This document shows positions 8,785-17,955 of a DNA stretch of 64,000 nt, piece by piece. Both the position numbers and the translations under genes were made by a program. This DNA comes from Herbiconiux solani NBRC 106740 (GTDB lineage: Bacteria; Actinomycetota; Actinomycetes; Actinomycetales; Microbacteriaceae). Position 1 is the first letter of the stretch. Every line of letters starts with the position of its first letter. The notes under the pieces are model-generated. The model was given only the letters and a program-made list of their open reading frames with translations. It was not told where the DNA came from and searched no databases. The stretch is taken from assembly GCF_001571005.1 (NCBI RefSeq), contig NZ_BCST01000007.1:62001-126000 (forward strand), given 5' to 3'.

Positions 8785-8874
8785 AGGGGGTTCTCCTCGT
8801 GTGCGATGGGGTGCGATGGTTCGGCGGATGAGCCGGGAGGGCCCGCGGATGCGGGTGCACCGCCCTAGATTGTG

Positions 8875-10479
8875 TCAGATGAACCCGATGACCTCATCGC
8901 CCCAGGCCAGGCGCACCGCTGCGTCGGGGTCGTCGACGATCTGCTCCTCGTGTCCGATCACCAGGGTGGAGCGCGTGTCCTCCTCGTAGACGGGCCACGA
9001 CCCGGGGTCGCCGCCGGTCGCGAAGGCGAGCCAGTGCGCCTGCATCGAGGCGCTCACCCGCTCGGCCTCCGGGAGGCCGCCCAGGTCGAAGCTCGGATCC
9101 TTCTTGTTGACGCCGAGCGTGCCGAACACGTAGGCGATCTCGGTGCCGTGCGTGGCGCCGAGGCCGAGCATCTTGAGCATCGGCGTCGAGTGGTCGAACC
9201 GGTACATCCAGGTCGCAGCGCGCCGGCTGTGCGCCGAGGCGAGCCAGATCGATGGCATCCGGAACCCGGCGTCGCGCGCGAGCTCGGCCGGCGTGGTGCG
9301 CTTCGGGAACTCGGGGTACGCGGCCTCGATGCGGGCCTCGGCGGCGGCGACCTCCGGATGCTCCGCGGCCAGTTCGGCGAACATGGTGTGCACCGAGGCG
9401 CCCGTGATGGGCATCAGCGGCGACTTCATCATGCGGAACAGCGTCGCCTCGTCGTGGTTCGTGCCGATGATCAGGGGGATCGGCAGCTGGGTGCCCGCGC
9501 GGTAGGCGTCGAGCGGATGCACGGGGACGACGTCGCCGTCGACCACGGGGGCGATCGCGAGGGAGCCCGGGGCGTCGCCGGCGACGGCGGCCACGAGCTC
9601 GAAGGCCGCGGCCGAGAGCCGCTCCGGCGACACCCGGCGGAGTTGGGCCGGGTCGTCGGGCGAGACGCCGAGGAGGTCGAGGAAGCGGTGCGACACCGCG
9701 GCGGCCCGCACCTCGTCGTAGACCGAGGTCGCGGGGGAGCTCTCGGCGATCGCGCGGTGGAAGAGCCCCTCGGCCAGGGGCGAGGTGAGCAGCGTGGTCA
9801 CGCAACCGCCTCCGGCGGATTCGCCGAAGACGGTGACGTTACCGGGGTCGCCCCCGAACGCGGCGATGCTGTCCTTGACCCACCGCAGGGCGAGCAGGAT
9901 GTCGCGGAGGCCGAGGTTGGTGTCGAACGGCTCCTCCTCGGTCGCGAAGGCCGAGAAGTCGAGGAAGCCGAGGGCGCCGAGCCGGTAGTTGACGCTGACG
10001 AACACGACGTCGCCGCGCTCGATCAGGTGCACGGGGTCGTAGAGCGTGGGGGCGCTGCAGCCGGCGACGTAGGCGCCGCCGTGGATCCAGACCATCACGG
10101 GGCGGAGGCCATCCATCCCGTCGTCGCCCTCGAACTCGTAGTCGTCGGCACCGGAGTCGGCTCCGCCGTAGGCGGGATCGGTGTCGGCCTCGGTGTCCTT
10201 CGCGAAGACGTTGAGCGTGAGGCAGTCCTCGGACTGCACGATGCCGTCCGGCAGGGGCATCGCCTTGCCCTCGTGCTGCGGCGCGGCCGGGCCGAAGGCC
10301 TGAGCGCTGCGCACCCCGTCCCAGGGCTCGGGCGGCCGGGGGCTCCGGAAGCGCAGGGGTCCGACGGGGGCCGCTCCGTAGGGGATGCCGCGCCACGAGC
10401 GGATCCCCTTGACGACGCTGCCGCGGACGGCGCCCGACGGTGTCTCGACGATGAGGGGATCGGCCGCGACACGGTTCAT
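8875..10479 (-). CDS. Type-B carboxylesterase (para-nitrobenzyl esterase family)
   Basis: A 534-residue alpha/beta-hydrolase of the carboxylesterase/lipase family hydrolysing carboxylic esters. It has the oxyanion-hole segment WIHGGAYVAG, the nucleophile elbow FGESAGGG (catalytic Ser), an acidic residue region and the C-terminal catalytic His in GATHGTEI. FRGIPYA-like text near the N-terminus (WRGIPYGAAPVGPLRF) is a family hallmark. No signal peptide is evident, so it should be cytosolic. I chose the ATG at 10479 because TACAGT lies 6 bases upstream, the leaderless arrangement common in this window. An acidic, Asp/Gly-rich insert (DPAYGGADSGADDYEFEGDD) near residues 95-115 is unusual. Confidence 0.9.
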   Translation of the reverse strand: MNRVAADPLIVETPSGAVRGSVVKGIRSWRGIPYGAAPVGPLRFRSPRPPEPWDGVRSAQAFGPAAPQHEGKAMPLPDGIVQSEDCLTLNVFAKDTEADTDPAYGGADSGADDYEFEGDDGMDGLRPVMVWIHGGAYVAGCSAPTLYDPVHLIERGDVVFVSVNYRLGALGFLDFSAFATEEEPFDTNLGLRDILLALRWVKDSIAAFGGDPGNVTVFGESAGGGCVTTLLTSPLAEGLFHRAIAESSPATSVYDEVRAAAVSHRFLDLLGVSPDDPAQLRRVSPERLSAAAFELVAAVAGDAPGSLAIAPVVDGDVVPVHPLDAYRAGTQLPIPLIIGTNHDEATLFRMMKSPLMPITGASVHTMFAELAAEHPEVAAAEARIEAAYPEFPKRTTPAELARDAGFRMPSIWLASAHSRRAATWMYRFDHSTPMLKMLGLGATHGTEIAYVFGTLGVNKKDPSFDLGGLPEAERVSASMQAHWLAFATGGDPGSWPVYEEDTRSTLVIGHEEQIVDDPDAAVRLAWGDEVIGFI

Positions 10480-10567
10480 GTGGCCACTGTAGCGATCGGA
10501 GGCATCAGCGCGGGGGTGATTGTCCGAGGCATCCGCCGGGGGCTGACGAGAGGGGTTGAATAGGGGA

Positions 10568-12139
10568 GTGAATACCGAGCTGATCGACCGACTCCGCGAC
10601 GACCTGACCGCGGCCCGGTACCGCGTCGACGCGCTCGACGCCCTCTGGGGCGGCGCCGCTGCCTCCGCGCTCTTCCGGGGCCGCACGCTCCCGGCCGTGC
10701 GGGCGCTGGCCCGCCGCCGGGCCACCGGTGCCACGGTCACGCCGGTCGAGACCCTGGGTGCGCTCTTCGTGCTCGGCGAGACCGTGGGCCGTCACGAGCT
10801 CGACGCGGCCCTGCCCGCGCTCGGCTCGCTCGGCGCCGAGGAGCTCGGGCTGGTCGGGCCCGAGGACGACGGGCTGCGTGCCCGCCTCGACCTCCGCCCC
10901 TACAGCTTCGTCGACGGGCAGGGGGCCGGCAGCTGGTGGATCCTGTCCGACCTCGGCGAGACCGCGCTCGGCCGGGCCCTCGACCAGGACCACGTGCTCG
11001 GCGTCGGCGGCGCCTCGAACACGCTGAGCGGCCTGATGATCACCGAGCCCGCCGACTCGGTGCTCGATCTCGGCACCGGATGCGGCATCCAGGCCATGCA
11101 CGCCACCCGCTTCGCCCGGCGTGTGGTCGCGACCGACATCTCGCGCCGGGCGCTCGCCATGGCGGCGCTGAACGCGCGGCTGAACGGGATCGACTCGATC
11201 GAGTTCCGCCACGGCTCGCTGTTCGAGCCCGTCGCGGGGGAGCGGTTCGACCGGATCGTCTCCAACCCGCCGTTCGTGATCACCCCGAGGGTCGAGGGCG
11301 TGCCGCAGTACGAGTACCGCGATGGCGGGCTGATCGGCGACGCGCTGGTGGAGAGCGTCGTGCGCCAGGCATCCGAGCACCTCACGCCGGGCGGCATCGC
11401 GCAACTGCTCGGCAACTGGGAGTACCGGGTGGCGGGCGACGCCGTGCACGGCGGGCTCGACCGGGTGCGGGGGTGGGTCGAGTCCGGGGCGGGCGCGGGC
11501 GCCGGTGCCCATGAAGTGCTCGACGCCTGGGTGATCGAGCGCGAGCGGCAGGATGCGCCCACCTACGCCGAGACCTGGATCCGTGACGGCGGCACCCGCC
11601 CGGGTTCACCCGAGTTCGAGGCCCTCTACGCGGCCTGGCTCGACGACTTCGAGCGACGCGGAGTGTCCGAGGTCGGTTTCGGCTACATCCTTCTGCGGCG
11701 ACCGCCGGGCGACGGGCCGCGCGTCCCGCTCGCGCGCTACGAGCACGTCGACTCGGCGCTCGGCGACAACCCGGTGGGGCTCGGCGACCACCTGGCGACG
11801 AGCCTGGCCGGGCACGACTGGCAAGAGGCGCGGGATGACGCGGAGCTCGAGCGCGCCCTGCTCCTGCACGCGCCCGACGTCACCGAGGAGCGGCACTACT
11901 GGCCCGGCCACGACGACCCCGTGGTCATGACGCTGCGGCAGGGCGGCGGGCTCGGGCGGAGCGTTCCGCTCGACACGGGGCTGGCGGCCTTCGTGGGCGC
12001 CTGCGACGGCGACCTGTCGGCCGGGGCGATCATCGCGGCGATCGCCCAGGTGCTGGAGGTCGACGAGGCGGCGTTGCGCGCGGAACTCGTGCCGCGCATC
12101 CGCTCGCTGCTGGACGACGGGTTCCTGCTGCCGGCCTGA
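10568..12139 (+). CDS. Class I SAM-dependent methyltransferase with N- and C-terminal extensions
   Basis: A 523-residue methyltransferase. The SAM-binding motif is LDLGTGCGIQA (about residues 165-175), followed by ATDIS and the catalytic NPPF (SNPPFVITPR) typical of N-methyltransferases acting on amides or nucleobases (HemK/PrmC, RsmC relatives). A helical N-terminal domain precedes the SAM fold, and about 200 residues after it resemble a winged-helix-like tail. The substrate is not recognised. I prefer the GTG at 10568, with TTGAAT 6 bases upstream; a TTG at 10556 would add four residues. It diverges from the esterase gene with an 88-base spacer. Confidence 0.8.
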   Translation: MNTELIDRLRDDLTAARYRVDALDALWGGAAASALFRGRTLPAVRALARRRATGATVTPVETLGALFVLGETVGRHELDAALPALGSLGAEELGLVGPEDDGLRARLDLRPYSFVDGQGAGSWWILSDLGETALGRALDQDHVLGVGGASNTLSGLMITEPADSVLDLGTGCGIQAMHATRFARRVVATDISRRALAMAALNARLNGIDSIEFRHGSLFEPVAGERFDRIVSNPPFVITPRVEGVPQYEYRDGGLIGDALVESVVRQASEHLTPGGIAQLLGNWEYRVAGDAVHGGLDRVRGWVESGAGAGAGAHEVLDAWVIERERQDAPTYAETWIRDGGTRPGSPEFEALYAAWLDDFERRGVSEVGFGYILLRRPPGDGPRVPLARYEHVDSALGDNPVGLGDHLATSLAGHDWQEARDDAELERALLLHAPDVTEERHYWPGHDDPVVMTLRQGGGLGRSVPLDTGLAAFVGACDGDLSAGAIIAAIAQVLEVDEAALRAELVPRIRSLLDDGFLLPA

Positions 12140-12182
12140 ACTGCTGCTGGTCGCCGCCGCCCGCCGCCCCTAGAGTTGCGCC

Positions 12183-13418
12183 ATGCGACGGCGCATCGAG
12201 TGCGAGGTCTGCGTGGTCGGCGGCGGGCCCGCCGGGATCATGCTGGGTTACCTCCTCGCGCGCTCGGGCATCGACGTGGTCGTGCTCGAGAAGCACGGCG
12301 ACTTCCTGCGCGATTTCCGGGGCGACACCATCCATCCGTCGACGCTGTCGCTGCTCGGGCAGCTCGGGCTGCGCGAGGCGTTCCTCAGGCTGCCGCACAC
12401 GGAGGTGCGGACGATCGACTTCGTGGTCGACGGCGTGCGGATCCACGCGGTCGACTTCTCGCGGCTGCCGGCGCCGGACGACTTCCTCAGCACGATGCCG
12501 CAGTGGGACTTCCTCGACTTCCTGGCCGGTCAGGGGCGGGCGCTGCCGTCGTACCGGCTCCTGATGTCCACGGCCGCCACGGGGGTGCTTCGCGAGGGGG
12601 CCGCCGTCGCGGGCGTCACGGCGGTCGGCCCCGAGGGCGAGCTGGAGATCGTCGCGGGGCTCACTGTCGCCGCCGACGGGCGCTCATCGACCGTGCGGGC
12701 TGCGACCGGGCTCCGACCGCGCGAGTACGGCGTGGGGATCGACGTGCTCTGGTTCCCGCTGCCGTCGCCGGAACGCCGGCCGCCCTCGACCATCGCCTAC
12801 GTCGAGGGCGACTCCTTCGTGCTGACGATCGACCGCCGCGACCACTACCAGGCCGGAATGGTCATCGCGAAGGGCGGAGCGGCGGCGCTCGAGGCCGAGG
12901 GCATCGAGGCCTTCCGCACGCGGCTCGCCCGCACCGCCCGCCCGTTCGCGCCGGTCGTCGACGCGCTGCGCTCGTGGGACGAGGTGAAGCTCCTGGCGGT
13001 GCAGGTCTCCCGGCTCGAGCGCTGGCACCTCCCCGGGCTCCTCTGCATCGGCGACGCGGCCCACGCGATGTCGCCGGCGTTCGGGGTGGGGGTCAACTAC
13101 GCGATCCAGGATGCAGTGGCCACCGCCAACCTGCTGACCGCGTCGCTGCGGGCCGGCCACGGCGCCCCGGAGGAGCTGCTCGCGGCCGTGCAGCGCCGGC
13201 GGCTGCCCCCGGTGCGGGCGATGCAGGCCCTGCAGCTGAGGCTGCACCGTACGATCGCGACGCCGGAGCGGAAGCCGCTGCTGGCCGATCCGCCGACCGC
13301 GCTGCAGCGGGCCGGCCTCAACCTCACCGTCCCGGTCATCCGGGCGCTCGCTCCCCGGCTGATCGGGCGGGGCTTCCGCCCGGAAACGATCAGCGAGGCC
13401 GTGCTGGGCGCTCAGTGA
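12183..13418 (+). CDS. FAD-dependent monooxygenase (PHBH/UbiH fold)
   Basis: A 411-residue flavoprotein hydroxylase. The dinucleotide-binding GGGPAG is at residues 13-18, the DG motif is VAADGRSSTVR, and the second FAD motif is CIGDAAHAMSPAFGVGVN. These are the three hallmarks of class A flavin monooxygenases acting on aromatic or polyketide-like substrates with NAD(P)H and oxygen. A close homologue in a named pathway is not recognised. The ATG is placed 6 bases after TAGAGT, a leaderless start. The gene stands alone between the methyltransferase and a hypothetical. Confidence 0.88.
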   Translation: MRRRIECEVCVVGGGPAGIMLGYLLARSGIDVVVLEKHGDFLRDFRGDTIHPSTLSLLGQLGLREAFLRLPHTEVRTIDFVVDGVRIHAVDFSRLPAPDDFLSTMPQWDFLDFLAGQGRALPSYRLLMSTAATGVLREGAAVAGVTAVGPEGELEIVAGLTVAADGRSSTVRAATGLRPREYGVGIDVLWFPLPSPERRPPSTIAYVEGDSFVLTIDRRDHYQAGMVIAKGGAAALEAEGIEAFRTRLARTARPFAPVVDALRSWDEVKLLAVQVSRLERWHLPGLLCIGDAAHAMSPAFGVGVNYAIQDAVATANLLTASLRAGHGAPEELLAAVQRRRLPPVRAMQALQLRLHRTIATPERKPLLADPPTALQRAGLNLTVPVIRALAPRLIGRGFRPETISEAVLGAQ

Positions 13419-13536
13419 CGGGGGTCAGCTGATGCACGGGCTCAGTGACGTCGGCGCTCAGTGATCTGCCAGTCGCCGCGGCGAGACTGGACTCCAGCGA
13501 CGGCGCATCGGGCGCCCTGAGATCGGAGCGATCACC

Positions 13537-14331
13537 ATGGGATTCCTCGACCGACTCCTCGGCCGGGACGAGCCGCAGCAGGCCGTGCCCGCCCCCGCAC
13601 CGGCGCCAGCGCGCCCGGCATCCGCTCAGCCCGCGTCCCCGTCCGCGGCCCCTTCCGCGAACGGTCAGCCCGCGCGCAGCGAGGACGAGATCGCGGTCGA
13701 GCGCTACCGGTACCTCCTGCGCACCGCGCCTCCCGAGACGATCGAGCAGGTGCACGAGGAGGCCTTCACGAAGCTGACCCCGGACCAGCGGCGCATCCTG
13801 TTCACCCAGCTCAGCGAGAACGCGCCCGCCGGCGAGCAGCCCCGCGGCGACGACCCGCGCTCGCTCGCACAGGCCGCGACGCGCTCGGAGCTGCGCCAGC
13901 CCGGCACGATGGAGCGTTCGTTCGCCGGGGCCGGCCGCGCCGGCGGCGGTGGCGGGATGGGCTTCGGCGGCATGGTCGCCTCGTCGCTCCTCGGCACCGT
14001 GGCCGGCTACGTGATCGGCTCGGCGCTCGTCAGCGCGTTCCTGCCCGACCCGGGAGCCGACCAGGCCGGGGCCGATCAGAACGGCGACCAGAACGCTGCC
14101 GACCAGAACGGCGATCAGAACGGCGCCGACCAGAACGGTGACCAGAACGGCGGCGACCAGGGCGGTGACCCGGGGGCAGATGCAGGCGGCGACGGCAGTG
14201 TCGACGCCTCCGGTGCCGACGGCGGCGGCGACTGGTCCGGCGGCGGTGGCGACTTCGGTGGCGGAGGAGACTTCGGCGGCGGGGGCGGCGACTTCGGCGG
14301 CGGCGACTTCGGCGGCGGCTTCGACTTCTGA
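13537..14331 (+). CDS. Hypothetical membrane protein with Asp/Asn/Gln and Gly/Phe repeat tail
   Basis: 264 residues, family not recognised. It begins MGFLDRLLGRDE, then a Pro/Ala-rich stretch (20-50), a conserved-looking helical part (EDEIAVERYRYLLRTAPPETIEQ and following, about 55-110), one membrane helix near 150-170 (MVASSLLGTVAGYVIGSALV), and a low-complexity tail: tandem DQNGDQN units, then repeated GGGDFGGG ending in DF. The helical part resembles a domain seen with other repeat-tailed actinobacterial proteins, but I cannot name it. GGAG precedes the ATG. The Gly/Phe tail resembles sticky, disordered sequences. Confidence 0.65.
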   Translation: MGFLDRLLGRDEPQQAVPAPAPAPARPASAQPASPSAAPSANGQPARSEDEIAVERYRYLLRTAPPETIEQVHEEAFTKLTPDQRRILFTQLSENAPAGEQPRGDDPRSLAQAATRSELRQPGTMERSFAGAGRAGGGGGMGFGGMVASSLLGTVAGYVIGSALVSAFLPDPGADQAGADQNGDQNAADQNGDQNGADQNGDQNGGDQGGDPGADAGGDGSVDASGADGGGDWSGGGGDFGGGGDFGGGGGDFGGGDFGGGFDF

Positions 14332-14379
14332 CGGGCGCCCGTCAGGGGCGCGGTCATCGGGCCCGCTAGGATCTCGTGC

Positions 14380-14589
14380 ATGACTGACCTGCACATCGTC
14401 GAGCGCGAAGACGACGACACCATCAGCTACCTGGTGGTCACCGACCTCAACCCGGACGACTTCCCCGACGCGCCCTCGCTCGGACCGTTCGCCACCCGCG
14501 CCGAGGCCGAGCAGGCCATCGTGGAGTGGGACCAGGAGCTCGTCGACGACGCGACGCCCGACGACGAGAGCACCGCGCCCGCCGTCTGA
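14380..14589 (+). CDS. Small acidic hypothetical protein (69 aa)
   Basis: An acidic soluble protein with a pattern like a short strand-helix domain: YLVVTDLNPDDF, then FATRAEAEQAIVEWDQEL. Family not recognised. The ATG follows TAGGAT by 7 bases, a leaderless promoter arrangement, and codon usage is like that of neighbours, so I take it as real. Its 3' end runs into three 15-base tandem repeats. Confidence 0.6.
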   Translation: MTDLHIVEREDDDTISYLVVTDLNPDDFPDAPSLGPFATRAEAEQAIVEWDQELVDDATPDDESTAPAV

Positions 14590-14590
14590 G

Positions 14591-14635
14591 CGGCATCCGT
14601 CTGACCGGCATCAGTCTGGCCGGCATCCGCCCGTC
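14591..14635. repeat. Three tandem 15-base repeats
   Basis: Three adjacent imperfect units start CGGCATC at 14591, 14606 and 14621. They fill the space between two small convergent genes and reach the stop of the right-hand one. Confidence 0.6.
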
Positions 14636-14780
14636 AGGCGTTCTGCAGCACGACCACCAGCGAGATCGCCCCGATGCTGAGCGCGACGAGGCCGATGATC
14701 ACGATCCAGGTCAGCGCGCGTGCGCGGCCGAGCCTGCTGATGAACCCCGCGGGCCGGTCGTCCTGATCGTCGTCGCTCAT
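14634..14780 (-). CDS. Small single-pass membrane protein (48 aa)
   Basis: A 48-residue protein beginning MSDDDQDDRPAGF with a Gly-containing hydrophobic helix LTWIVIIGLVALSIGAIS and a short tail ending VLQNA. TATCGT lies exactly 6 bases before the ATG (minus strand), which supports transcription and this start. The acidic head, basic linker (SRLGRARA) and helix suggest an N-in inner-membrane peptide. Function unknown. Confidence 0.6.
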   Translation of the reverse strand: MSDDDQDDRPAGFISRLGRARALTWIVIIGLVALSIGAISLVVVLQNA

Positions 14781-14839
14781 GCCTCGACGATAGCGGGTAG
14801 CGTGAGTGCGAACCCATCCCGTCGACAGCGAAGAAGGCG

Positions 14840-16525
14840 ATGAACGTATTCGAGAGCCGGCCCTGGCTGAGCAGCTACTCCCCGGACCTCGCCCCCACGA
14901 TCGGCTCGACGCCGTTCGAGACGGTGGGTCAGCTGGTGCACGAGACCGCCGAGCGGTTCGCCGGCAAGACCGCGTACTCGAACCTCGGCACCGAGCTCAG
15001 CTTCCGTGAGATCGACGAGCTGTCAGACCGTTTCGCGGGCTTCCTCCTGGGCGAGCTGGGGCTCGTCAAGGGCGACCGCATCGTGGTGCAGATGCCGAAC
15101 CTGCTGCAGTACCCGGTCGCCCTGTACGGCGCTCTCAAGGCCGGGCTGATCGTGGTCAACGCGAATCCGCTCTACACCGCCCACGAGATGAAGAAGGTCT
15201 ACGCCGACTCGGGTGCCGTGGCGATCGTGCTGCTGGAGAACTTCGCCGATCGCCTCGAGTCGGTCGTCGACGAGACCGACCTGAAGCACATCGTGCTCAC
15301 CCAGGTCGGCGACCTCCTGCCCGCGCCCAAGCGGGTCGTGACGAATCTCGTCGTGAAGCGGGTGCGACGGATGGTGCCGGCCCACGGTCTCCGCAGCCGT
15401 ACAGGCACGGTCTCGTTCCGCGACGCGCTCGCGAAGGGCGCCCGGCACGCCGGCGTGGGGCTGCCCGAGATCACCCGCGACGACACCGCGCTGCTGCAGT
15501 ACACCGGCGGCACGACGGGCGGTACGAAGGCCGCCGTCATCTCGCACCACAACCTCGTGTCGAACCAGGCGCAGATGCTCGCGCCGATGCGGTTGCGGCT
15601 GCACGAAGGCGAGGAGACCGTGATCGCGGCCCTGCCGCTCTACCACATCTTCTCCTGCACGGTGAATGCGCTGGCGTTCTACGCCTTCGGGTCTCACAAC
15701 GTGCTGGTGACGAACCCGCGCGACACGAAAGACCTGATCAGCACCCTCGACAAGACGCGGCCGAGCGTGCTCATCCTGGTCAGCACCCTGGCCGGCGGTC
15801 TGCTCGAGAGCGACGCCTTCCGGGCCCTCGACTTCTCGCGGGTGAAGCTCGCCGTCGCGGGCGGGATGGCGGTGCGGAGCGCCACGGCGAACGCCTGGCG
15901 CGAGGCGACCGGCAGCGACATGCTCGAGGGCTACGGCCTCACCGAGGCGTCGCCCGTGGTCGCGGTGAACCCCACCTGGACCAGCCCGCGCGTCGGCACC
16001 ATCGGGCTCCCGCTGCCCTCGACCGACATCGAGCTGCGGGGCGAGGACGGCGAGCCCGTGGGTCTCGACGAGCCCGGCGAGCTCTGCGTGCGCGGCCCTC
16101 AGGTGATGCAGGGCTACTGGAACCAGGACGACGCGAGTGCCGAGGTGCTGAAGGACGGCTGGCTGCTGACCGGCGACGTCGCCACGATGTCGGCCGACGG
16201 CTACCTCACGATCGTCGACCGCAAGAAGGATCTGATCGTCGTGTCGGGCTTCAACGTCTACCCGAGCGAGGTCGAGGAGGTCGCGACCGCGCATCCGAAG
16301 ATCAAGGACGCCGGGGTCGTCGGCGTGCCCGACGACCGCTCCGGCGAGGCCGTCGTGCTCTTCGTGGTGCCCTCGGATCCGTCGCTCACCGAGGCCGAGC
16401 TCAAGACCTACTTCAAGGGCGAGCTGGCCGGCTACAAGCGGCCCACGCGAATCATCTTCCGCGACGACCTGCCGAAGTCGAACGTCGGCAAAGTGCTCCG
16501 TAGAGAGCTGAAGGAACTGCTCTGA
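14840..16525 (+). CDS. Long-chain fatty acid--CoA ligase (AMP-dependent synthetase)
   Basis: 561 residues of the ANL superfamily, activating a fatty acid as acyl-AMP and then acyl-CoA. The P-loop-like A3 motif is LLQYTGGTTGGTKAA, A5 is EGYGLTEASP, the hinge region is LTGDVATMSADGYLTIVDRKKD and the C-terminal catalytic lysine lies in KSNVGKVLRREL. Length and motif order match FadD-type long-chain ligases. AGAAGG precedes the ATG. A -10-like TAGCGT at about 14798-14803 would give a short leader. It converges on ltrA. Confidence 0.9.
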   Translation: MNVFESRPWLSSYSPDLAPTIGSTPFETVGQLVHETAERFAGKTAYSNLGTELSFREIDELSDRFAGFLLGELGLVKGDRIVVQMPNLLQYPVALYGALKAGLIVVNANPLYTAHEMKKVYADSGAVAIVLLENFADRLESVVDETDLKHIVLTQVGDLLPAPKRVVTNLVVKRVRRMVPAHGLRSRTGTVSFRDALAKGARHAGVGLPEITRDDTALLQYTGGTTGGTKAAVISHHNLVSNQAQMLAPMRLRLHEGEETVIAALPLYHIFSCTVNALAFYAFGSHNVLVTNPRDTKDLISTLDKTRPSVLILVSTLAGGLLESDAFRALDFSRVKLAVAGGMAVRSATANAWREATGSDMLEGYGLTEASPVVAVNPTWTSPRVGTIGLPLPSTDIELRGEDGEPVGLDEPGELCVRGPQVMQGYWNQDDASAEVLKDGWLLTGDVATMSADGYLTIVDRKKDLIVVSGFNVYPSEVEEVATAHPKIKDAGVVGVPDDRSGEAVVLFVVPSDPSLTEAELKTYFKGELAGYKRPTRIIFRDDLPKSNVGKVLRRELKELL

Positions 16526-16532
16526 TTTTTCT

Positions 16533-16557
16533 CCGCGCCGCCGCCTCTGCGGCGCGG
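16533..16557. terminator. GC hairpin between convergent genes
   Basis: CCGCGCCGC (16533-16541) pairs perfectly with GCGGCGCGG (16549-16557) around a 7-base loop. A T5 run lies before it rather than after it, so it is not a classical intrinsic terminator on either strand, though it may still stop or protect transcripts. Confidence 0.4.
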
Positions 16558-16644
16558 GGGACATGTTCCGCTGTGGTCGCTGCCGCGGCGACGGCGTCAC
16601 CCTGGGTCATTCGGGAGCGCCCAGCAGCTTTCGATCGGCGCTGA

Positions 16645-17850
16645 TCAGCGCGGGCGCCGGATCATGATGGTCAGGGTGATGACCGCCGCGATCGTGAGGG
16701 TGATGAGCAGGGCGACGACCCCGAGGGGGAGTGCTCCGGCCGTCAGGGCGAGCAGGAGGACGACGACCGCTGCGCCGAGCGAGACCGCCGGCGGGATGAC
16801 GGTGCTGCCGTTCAGCGGCCGGTAGAGCACCTGCATCGCCACCAGGAACACCGCGACCGGCACCGCGACCGCGAGCGCCACCACCACCGGCGGAGCCTCG
16901 ACGTGGTGCCCGACCGCCTCGACGCCCACCTCGAGCCCGGCGCCGATCGCGGCCAGTGACGCGAACACGACGTAGTGCCCATAGCCCCAGAAGAACGACC
17001 GGTCGCGGTTGCGTTCCAGGCCTTCGTGCGCCGGCTCCAGGAAGTAGATCCACCACAGCCCGAACAGCAGGGCCAGCCCCGACACGGCGAGCAGCACGAA
17101 CTCCACCGACGACGACCCGGCGCTGACGATGCTCTGCACCCCGACGGTCGAGGCGAGCACCGACTCACCGAGCAGGATGATCGTGAACAGCGAGTACCGC
17201 TCGGCGACGTGGTGCGGGTGCCACCGCGTCATGCCTGTCCGCTCTGCCCACAGCGGCACCGCCATCTCGCAGACGGCGAGCAGGGCGAAGATTCCGATCT
17301 GGGCAGGCACGGGCAGCCCGCCGACCGTGAACAGCCGGATGATCCAGAGGGCCTGCACCACGGTGATGCCGAGCGCGTAGCGCAGGGCCGTGGCACGACT
17401 GTCCGGATCCTGCATCGCGGCCCGGAGCCACTGCACGACCAGCGCGATCCGCATGATGAAGTACCCGAGCGTGATGAGCGTGAAGTCGCCGTCGTCGAAG
17501 GCGCTCGGGACCCCGGCGGCGAGCACCAGCACGCCGCCCATCTGCACCATCGTCAACAGCCGGTAGGGCACGTCGTCGGTGTCGTAGGCCGAGGCGAACC
17601 AGGTGAAGTTGAGCCACGCCCACCAGATGGCGAAGAACACCATCAGGAAGTTCGGCAGGGCCTGCCCGACGTGATCCTCCGCGACCGCATGCGCGAGCTG
17701 CCCGACGATGGACGAGATCGCCACCACGAAGGTCAGGTCGAACAGCAGCTCGAGCGGGCTGGAGACCCGGTTCGGTTCGTCGATGTCGCGGGCGCGCATC
17801 CGCACCATCGGGATCAGACCGGCGGCGGCGTGCACAGGTTTCGCGGGCAT
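16645..17850 (-). CDS. Low temperature requirement protein A (LtrA family)
   Basis: A 401-residue polytopic membrane protein of the LtrA family, of unknown biochemical role (named from Listeria growth in the cold). The family signature is visible at the start: ELLFDLTFVVAISSIVGQLAH, followed by many hydrophobic helices, and ERYSLFTIILLGESVLA in the middle. ATG at 17850 follows TAGGCT by 6 bases. The stop codon lies inside a perfect 14-bp palindrome, GCGCTGATCAGCGC (16638-16651). Confidence 0.85.
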   Translation of the reverse strand: MPAKPVHAAAGLIPMVRMRARDIDEPNRVSSPLELLFDLTFVVAISSIVGQLAHAVAEDHVGQALPNFLMVFFAIWWAWLNFTWFASAYDTDDVPYRLLTMVQMGGVLVLAAGVPSAFDDGDFTLITLGYFIMRIALVVQWLRAAMQDPDSRATALRYALGITVVQALWIIRLFTVGGLPVPAQIGIFALLAVCEMAVPLWAERTGMTRWHPHHVAERYSLFTIILLGESVLASTVGVQSIVSAGSSSVEFVLLAVSGLALLFGLWWIYFLEPAHEGLERNRDRSFFWGYGHYVVFASLAAIGAGLEVGVEAVGHHVEAPPVVVALAVAVPVAVFLVAMQVLYRPLNGSTVIPPAVSLGAAVVVLLLALTAGALPLGVVALLITLTIAAVITLTIMIRRPR

Positions 17851-17872
17851 GGCAGAAGCCTAGGGGGAGCCC

Positions 17873-17955
17873 GGCTCAGCCCGACCCGACCCGACCTGAG
17901 CCGGCCCGACCAGACCTGAGCCGCCCGCGCTCAGAAGAGACCCGGGCTCAGAAGA
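17873..17955. repeat. Short direct and inverted repeats between ltrA and a small membrane gene
   Basis: GACCTGAGCC occurs at 17893-17902 and 17913-17922; GGCTCAG at 17873-17879 is complementary to the CTGAGCC in each. GCTCAGAAGA occurs at 17929-17938 and 17946-17955, the second copy containing the stop codon of the gene at 17948. This looks like local slippage duplication. Confidence 0.55.

Noticed and set aside
16526-16557. T5 run and hairpin as an intrinsic terminator of the acyl-CoA ligase
   Set aside because: The T-run precedes the hairpin; an intrinsic terminator needs it after.
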